NCBI GenBank assembly: GCA_964640175.1
Contig: CAZXFW010000018.1
Span: 1-11,214, forward strand
Length of the DNA: 11,214 nucleotides
Reading direction: 5' to 3'
Origin: JACKDX01 sp964640175
Lineage (GTDB): Bacteria > Myxococcota_A > Polyangia > Polyangiales > GCA-016699535
Shown here: positions 7,395 through 11,214 of the stretch, piece by piece
Layout of the letters: each line of letters starts with the position of its first letter
Position numbering within the stretch: position 1 is the first letter of the stretch
Made by a program: the position numbers and the translations under genes
Notes under the pieces: generated by a model
What the model was told of the DNA's origin: nothing
Databases searched by the model: none
The model's input: the letters and a program-made list of their open reading frames with translations, nothing else

Positions 7395-7682
7395 ATGGCG
7401 AAACGAAAGACAAAGAAGAAGGCAAGCGGAAAGAAGGCCACACCTCGCAAGAAGAAGACGAGCACCCGCACGTCCAAGGCGAGAAAGACCACGAAGCGCA
7501 AGGCCACCAAGCGCAGCGCTGCCAAGAAGGGTACGACCAAGAAGCGTACCGCTAAGAAGCGTACCGCTAAGAAGCGCACTGCTAAGAAGCGCGGCTCAAA
7601 GGGCAAGAAGAAGGGCGGTCGAAAGAAGGCCTCTTCTGTGGTTATGCCGCCCGGCTTGGGTCCCATCTCTTCTCCATTCTAA
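7395..7682 (+). CDS. Histone H1-like, lysine-rich DNA-binding protein
   Basis: A 95-residue protein, about half Lys and Arg, with Ala, Thr and Ser filling the rest. It is built of KK/KKR blocks like the C-terminal tail of eukaryotic H1 and the bacterial H1-like nucleoid proteins of Chlamydia, Bordetella and myxobacteria. It has no folded domain or hydrophobic core. Residues 47-66 are four near-identical five-residue units ending in KKR (TTKKR, then TAKKR three times). The last 18 or so residues change abruptly to a non-basic tail (SSVVMPPGLGPISSPF). The ATG at 7395 is preceded by AGGAGAA at 5-nt spacing. The gene has its own promoter and terminator, so it is monocistronic. It probably neutralises and compacts DNA without sequence specificity. 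Low-complexity sequence makes homology uncertain, and a ribosomal or RNA-binding role cannot be excluded. Confidence 0.8.
   Translation: MAKRKTKKKASGKKATPRKKKTSTRTSKARKTTKRKATKRSAAKKGTTKKRTAKKRTAKKRTAKKRGSKGKKKGGRKKASSVVMPPGLGPISSPF
7533..7592 (+). repeat. Four 15-bp in-frame tandem units inside the H1-like gene
   Basis: Four copies of the codon pattern ACN-(ACC/GCT)-AAG-AAG-CGN follow one another, and copies 2 to 4 differ only at wobble positions. Each unit adds one five-residue KKR block. Such an array can gain or lose units without breaking the frame. Confidence 0.9.
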
Positions 7683-7720
7683 TAGAGAAGTTGGGCAGAA
7701 AAGCCGAGCTATGAAACCTG

Positions 7721-7760
7721 AACAGGCCGTCCAGTGTACCTGGACGGCCTGTTTTTTTTT
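7721..7760 (+). terminator. Rho-independent terminator of the H1-like gene
   Basis: A perfect 14-bp stem, AACAGGCCGTCCAG (7721-7734) with CTGGACGGCCTGTT (7740-7753), closes a 5-nt loop. It runs into nine Ts (7752-7760). It lies about 40 bp after the stop and isolates this gene from the following pair. Confidence 0.95.
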
Positions 7761-7787
7761 GTCTGTGAATTGACGCTTTACTGGAAG

Positions 7788-7815
7788 TTGACCTAAAACT
7801 GTAGAAGATTATTAC
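7788..7815 (+). promoter_or_regulatory. Candidate promoter for the zinc-ribbon/FHA gene pair
   Basis: TTGACC (7788-7793) is followed after 16 bp by TATTAC (7810-7815), five and four of six consensus bases. It lies between the upstream terminator and the ATG at 7838, where a promoter is required. Confidence 0.4.
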
Positions 7816-7837
7816 CACATTGCTTTGAAATGCTCGT

Positions 7838-8818
7838 ATGTTGGAGCACGAAATTGGAGTTGTTTGCGGTGCATGTGATGCGTATGGCCCTATGGGTCAG
7901 AGCACTTGTGCTGCCTGTGGTCATCAACTGCAATTGAATGGTGATGTGTATGCAGCTACCCCACTCAATGTTCAGCAACCCGCAGGTTCCTTTCAACGGG
8001 TTTCCTCACAGCCCAAGGAGCAGGTTCTGATGGAGCAGGCGCGCTATTATGTGTGTAGCCAGTGTGCCACCTCCGTGCCTTCAGGCCATAAGTTTTGTGG
8101 CAATTGTGGGGCTCAGGTGCCCCCTGCGGTTCAAAAGCTTCAAACCAATTATTTTGGCGCCATGCAAACGCCTGGACGAGGCCGTCTGCTGGTGATTCGG
8201 GGTCAGGAAGGCACAGAGGGGATCAATTACATGCTCAATGCCGATTCGTACGGTATTGGCCGAAGCAAAGGCGAGATCCTGTTTCCGACGGATCCTTGGG
8301 TGAGCCAGGAGCATGCCAAGCTTTATTATGATGCCGCCGGGTTATGGATTTCCGATATGGCAAGCGTCAATGGTGTGTATGTGAGGATTCGAGAGTCAAT
8401 GGCGCTTCAGGTCGGCGACAGTTTTGTCTGCGGTGAACAGGTGTTTCGTTTAGAAGCGGCTCCTCAGGAATCCATAGAACCGAGCCCCGACATGACGTAC
8501 TTTTATGCATCGCCCAAGCGCTCCAGTGTGTTTCGTATTACGCAGGTATTGGAAGGCGGGCGCGATGGCATCGTGTTTTGTGCTCGTGGCAATCAAGTGC
8601 GTATTGGGCGAGAAGACAACGATCTGAATTTTCCAGAAGATGTGTTTATGTCTGGCAATCATGCAACATTGCAGATGGTTTCAGATGGAAGGTTTTCGCT
8701 GACAGACAATAACTCCAAAAACGGAACCTATCTGCGTATTCGGGACAAATATCCACTACAGCACGATGACTATGTGTTTATTGGTCATCATCTTCTGCGG
8801 GTTGAGTTAACTACCTGA
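7838..8818 (+). CDS. Double zinc-ribbon, double FHA-domain protein (first of a paralogous pair)
   Basis: The protein has 326 residues. Two four-cysteine zinc ribbons lie in the N-terminal third: C10/C13 with C24/C27, and C73/C76 with C87/C90. They are separated by a Gln-rich linker. Two FHA domains follow. FHA1 (about 115-206) has GR at 141-142, S156xxH159 and N178-G179 in SVNGVY. FHA2 (about 230-323) has GR at 257-258, S272xxH275 and N295-G296 in SKNGTY. All the residues expected to contact phosphothreonine are therefore kept in both. No signal peptide, membrane segment or catalytic domain is visible, so it is likely a cytoplasmic adaptor that reads threonine phosphorylation. The zinc ribbons may hold protein or nucleic acid. 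The start lacks a clear Shine-Dalgarno. The second paralog follows after 17 bp, and together they converge on the export-gate gene. Confidence 0.88.
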   Translation: MLEHEIGVVCGACDAYGPMGQSTCAACGHQLQLNGDVYAATPLNVQQPAGSFQRVSSQPKEQVLMEQARYYVCSQCATSVPSGHKFCGNCGAQVPPAVQKLQTNYFGAMQTPGRGRLLVIRGQEGTEGINYMLNADSYGIGRSKGEILFPTDPWVSQEHAKLYYDAAGLWISDMASVNGVYVRIRESMALQVGDSFVCGEQVFRLEAAPQESIEPSPDMTYFYASPKRSSVFRITQVLEGGRDGIVFCARGNQVRIGREDNDLNFPEDVFMSGNHATLQMVSDGRFSLTDNNSKNGTYLRIRDKYPLQHDDYVFIGHHLLRVELTT

Positions 8819-8824
8819 TTGTAT

Positions 8825-8830
8825 GAGGAA
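8825..8830 (+). promoter_or_regulatory. Ribosome binding site supporting a GTG start
   Basis: GAGGAA lies 5 nt before the GTG at 8836, inside the 17-bp gap between the two zinc-ribbon/FHA genes. It supports GTG initiation directly ahead of the first zinc-ribbon cysteine (C4). Confidence 0.75.
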
Positions 8831-8835
8831 CTAAC

Positions 8836-9816
8836 GTGATAGCGTGCCAACGATGCGGAAGAGAAAATCAGGAGCACTACAAGTTCTGTCTTGGGTGTGG
8901 GGCAGAGTTACCTAAGCCGGAGGGAGGGGGGCGTAAAGACTTTAAGCTTCCTACGCCTGCATCCATTAAGGCTCCCAGCATACAAAACACGGCGCATGGA
9001 TCTCAAAGGCCAAGCAAAGCGGATCGCATTTCACTTCCTGTGCCAACAGAAGCAACCCTATCTTGTCCAAGTTGCGGATCTATGGTGCCGAGCAGCTTTC
9101 GGTTTTGTGGTGGATGTGGTCATCCCATGTCAGGGCAATTGGTATCGGATGGCAGCCAACCTCAAAACAGAGCTCCCATGGAGAGTACGTTTACGCCATT
9201 GCTTGTTTTGATTCTCGCTGATGGGACGGATGGAGCGAGCTTTGAGTTAAGCGAAGAGACCATGGTGGTCGGTCGCGATATGGGCCAGCTTTTTGCCAAC
9301 GACTCATACTTATCGCCGCGTCATGCCACATTCACGCGCCAACGAGACGGGCTGGCTGTTACGGATGAAGCAAGTCTAAACGGCGTATACATACGGATTC
9401 CAGCCAATGTTCCGGTAGAACTTGAGGATGGAGCCATGTTCCGAATGGGACAAGAGATCATGCGAGTGCAATATTTTCCTGATACAGCCGAGGGCGGATC
9501 TGTGATGGGAAGTCCCTCCAAGGGGATTGTGGGCAGGATAATCACTGTCATAGGGCGTGACACCGGTGGCAATGCGTTTCCAATTTCTGCGAGTGGCCTT
9601 CATTTGGGTCGCGAACGCGGCGAAGTGTTATTTCCTGACGATGGGTATGTTTCCGGGCTTCATTGTCGCATTCATCACGAACGAGGAACACTCATGTTGA
9701 CGGATGTGGGGAGTTCTAACGGGACCTATGTACGCATTCCGAGCAATAAACCGGTCGCATTGAATTCAGGTGACTTACTATTGCTGGGTCAGCAACTGTT
9801 TCGCGTACAGTTTTAG
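8836..9816 (+). CDS. Double zinc-ribbon, double FHA-domain protein (second of a paralogous pair)
   Basis: It has 326 residues, the same length and domain order as its upstream neighbour. Zinc ribbons are C4/C7 with C18/C21, and C77/C80 with C91/C94. They are joined by a Pro/Ser/Lys-rich linker that does not resemble the neighbour's linker. FHA1 (about 121-213) has GR at 146-147, S160xxH163 and LNGVY. FHA2 (about 232-325) has GR at 258-259, S273xxH276 and SSNGTY. The core binding residues are intact in all four FHA domains of the pair. As in the neighbour, FHA1 carries NGV and FHA2 carries NGT, so the internal duplication is older than the gene duplication. Translation starts at GTG with a good Shine-Dalgarno. 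The two genes are probably co-transcribed and may form homo- or hetero-oligomers. The stop lies 4 bp from the stop of the opposing export-gate gene. The ligand is unknown. Confidence 0.88.
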   Translation: MIACQRCGRENQEHYKFCLGCGAELPKPEGGGRKDFKLPTPASIKAPSIQNTAHGSQRPSKADRISLPVPTEATLSCPSCGSMVPSSFRFCGGCGHPMSGQLVSDGSQPQNRAPMESTFTPLLVLILADGTDGASFELSEETMVVGRDMGQLFANDSYLSPRHATFTRQRDGLAVTDEASLNGVYIRIPANVPVELEDGAMFRMGQEIMRVQYFPDTAEGGSVMGSPSKGIVGRIITVIGRDTGGNAFPISASGLHLGRERGEVLFPDDGYVSGLHCRIHHERGTLMLTDVGSSNGTYVRIPSNKPVALNSGDLLLLGQQLFRVQF

Positions 9817-9820
9817 TCGT

Positions 9821-11214
9821 TTACGCGTGAGGTGCAATATTTCCAACGTAGTGCACCTGATACGCAGGAGCGATCTCATCATAGCTGAGCACGGTGAGAT
9901 GATGGACTTCCGTGTGAAGCATATTCCATAACGGTCGACGGACATCGGCATGTGTCACGAGTATTAGGGTGTTTGGAGATTTGTGAGACGCCGCTATTAC
10001 GTCTTTAAGGATTTGGTTTCGTAGATCGGGATCCATGCCAATTTTGGTTTGTACCGGGGATACAAGGAGTGATTCGCGAAGGGCATCTTCAATCATGGGA
10101 TCAATGGTATGTATCGACAAAGAGGCATTGCGACTTAACGGTTCACACATGTAATCGCTTAACGCTAGGCGGGCTATCGAAAGCAAATCGTCATCGGTTT
10201 TATCCCGAGTGTTTTGAGTGGTAAACGCTTCAAGCACAAGTTCCAGTGTTTGGAGTCCGATGGCTTCTTCAGCAAGGGCCTTCATGATGAAGGTCAATGT
10301 GGCAAGCGATAAGCGGCTTGGGATAACTTGATTCACCAAGTGAGGCTGGCTTGAGCGCAAGGCATAGAGGCGTTCCTGTACTGTGTTCATTGTGATCCAG
10401 AGATGGGCATGCTGGTAGGTGCTTTGCTTGGTAGCGGCGAGTACGTCAGATACTCCTTGTGTGGCATGTGCCATCCTACGGGCTAGCCTACCCTTGACGA
10501 GTATCGTAACGCCGTGTTCGCTGAGTTTTGGATCTATCTCGATGGAAGGTGTGGGTAATTCGATGGCCATGGCGTCATTCAGCTGTTTCCGTTGTGCTTC
10601 AAGCCCCTCGTGCAGCGCGCGCAAGCCTGGGCCGGACGCACATAGCGCGTGTAGAGCTTGACCAAGGCGGATTTCAAAGTTTGGTAAAGTGACGGTGGGC
10701 GTGAAGGTATGTTCGCCAGGAATCTGAGTAGCTTCGCTGAAAGAGCCAGTCACATGTGTCGTTCTACGGCTGGCAATGAACAAAATGGCTGCAAGAACGA
10801 TAAAAGGAAACGTGGGCAACCCTGGTACAAAGGCAAGGACTGCAAATAAACATGCGCCGGTAAACAAGGCTTTGGGATTGCCCAGCAACTGAGACACCAT
10901 GTCTGATGCGAGTGATGAGCGTTCATGCTCAGAAGCGACGCGTGTCACGATCAAGGCAGAGGCCGTAGAGATAAGTAGCGCGGGAATCTGTGAAACAAGA
11001 CCATCGCCAATCGTGAGTAGCCCGTACACCTTAACGCTTTTTTCAAGAGGGAAGCCTTTCATCAAGGTTCCAATGACCACGCCACCCACGATGTTGATGC
11101 CAATAATGATCATGTTGGCAATGGCGTCTCCTTTGACAAATTTCATGGCGCCATCCATGGCTCCGTAGAATTGGCTTTCCCTGTGCAATTCCTGCCGTTT
11201 GGCATGAGCTTGAT
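9821..11214 (-). CDS. sctV: Type III secretion export-gate protein, SctV family (N-terminus beyond the right edge)
   Basis: The frame stays open to the window edge and reads in-frame through a TTG at 11188, so this is a 5'-truncated gene with about 463 residues visible of roughly 690 expected. The visible part opens with the conserved FHIPEP-family loop (ESQFYGAMDGAMKFVKGDAIA). Membrane segments follow (NMIIIGINIVGGVVIG; then, after LTIGDGLVSQIPALLIS, two more around ALFTGACLFAVLAFVPG and FIVLAAILFIA). The C-terminal half is the cytosolic domain that forms the nonameric export ring, ending in VLSYDEIAP. FlhA of the flagellum is the alternative. GAMKFVKGDA and the lack of FlhA's basic RI-xx-IR segment in the cytosolic domain favour the injectisome form. 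The cytosolic domain is divergent. No other secretion gene is in view, so the rest of the cluster should lie to the right. Confidence 0.85.
   Translation of the reverse strand, partial: QAHAKRQELHRESQFYGAMDGAMKFVKGDAIANMIIIGINIVGGVVIGTLMKGFPLEKSVKVYGLLTIGDGLVSQIPALLISTASALIVTRVASEHERSSLASDMVSQLLGNPKALFTGACLFAVLAFVPGLPTFPFIVLAAILFIASRRTTHVTGSFSEATQIPGEHTFTPTVTLPNFEIRLGQALHALCASGPGLRALHEGLEAQRKQLNDAMAIELPTPSIEIDPKLSEHGVTILVKGRLARRMAHATQGVSDVLAATKQSTYQHAHLWITMNTVQERLYALRSSQPHLVNQVIPSRLSLATLTFIMKALAEEAIGLQTLELVLEAFTTQNTRDKTDDDLLSIARLALSDYMCEPLSRNASLSIHTIDPMIEDALRESLLVSPVQTKIGMDPDLRNQILKDVIAASHKSPNTLILVTHADVRRPLWNMLHTEVHHLTVLSYDEIAPAYQVHYVGNIAPHA

Noticed and set aside
7379..7666. Minus-strand ORF with repeated FLAVRF-like units
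   Set aside because: It is the antisense shadow of the lysine-rich repeat; the AAG/CGT codons of the real gene keep the opposite frame open.
11186..11188. TTG as the start codon of the export-gate gene
   Set aside because: The frame stays open upstream to the window edge with family-like sequence (AKRQELHRES), and about 220 N-terminal residues including membrane segments are missing. The true start is outside the window.
1..11214. CRISPR arrays, tRNA or rRNA genes, insertion sequences, phage attachment sites
   Set aside because: No regularly spaced repeats, cloverleaf, rRNA-like stretch, transposase motif or terminal inverted repeats were seen on either strand.

Overview
The window looks like chromosome from a Gram-negative bacterium of the Myxococcota/'Deltaproteobacteria' type, of middling GC content (about half by eye). 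The evidence is the gene set. It has three FHA-domain proteins, a DUF4388/PATAN domain, a PilZ protein, a lysine-rich H1-like protein, an RNase G with an acidic/proline insert, a protease-propeller-barrel outer membrane protein and a type III secretion export gate. No gene is diagnostic of a species, so the lineage call is an inference.

Layout. Positions 1-2878 (minus) hold almost all of an outer-membrane protein whose C-terminus lies beyond the left edge. It has a signal peptide, a gluzincin-type peptidase domain, TolB-like propeller repeats and an Omp85-like barrel. It diverges from an FHA-PATAN protein at 3039-4126 (plus). That gene is interrupted by a 100-N scaffold gap flanked by an exact 55-bp duplication, and collapsing the duplication restores an intact 310-residue frame. 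Converging on it is a minus-strand group read in the order OmpA-like lipoprotein (7018-6206), RNase G/E (6056-4500) and PilZ protein (4481-4143). A gap of about 300 bp then holds an AT-rich stretch, good sigma70-like promoter matches and a leader stem-loop. It is followed by a monocistronic H1-like DNA-binding protein gene (7395-7682) with a textbook terminator. Next come two adjacent genes for paralogous 326-residue proteins, each with two zinc ribbons and two FHA domains (7838-8818 and 8836-9816). They converge, with 4 bp between, on a type III secretion export-gate gene (sctV-like, 9821 to beyond the right edge).

How the genes may work together. FHA domains read phosphothreonine and PilZ domains read cyclic di-GMP, so the window is rich in signalling readers. 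The paired zinc-ribbon/FHA proteins beside an SctV gene are the most interesting unit, possibly a phospho-dependent adaptor pair for a secretion system. This is inferred from position only. The OmpA-like lipoprotein and the propeller-barrel protein are envelope proteins. RNase G and the H1-like protein act on RNA and on the nucleoid.
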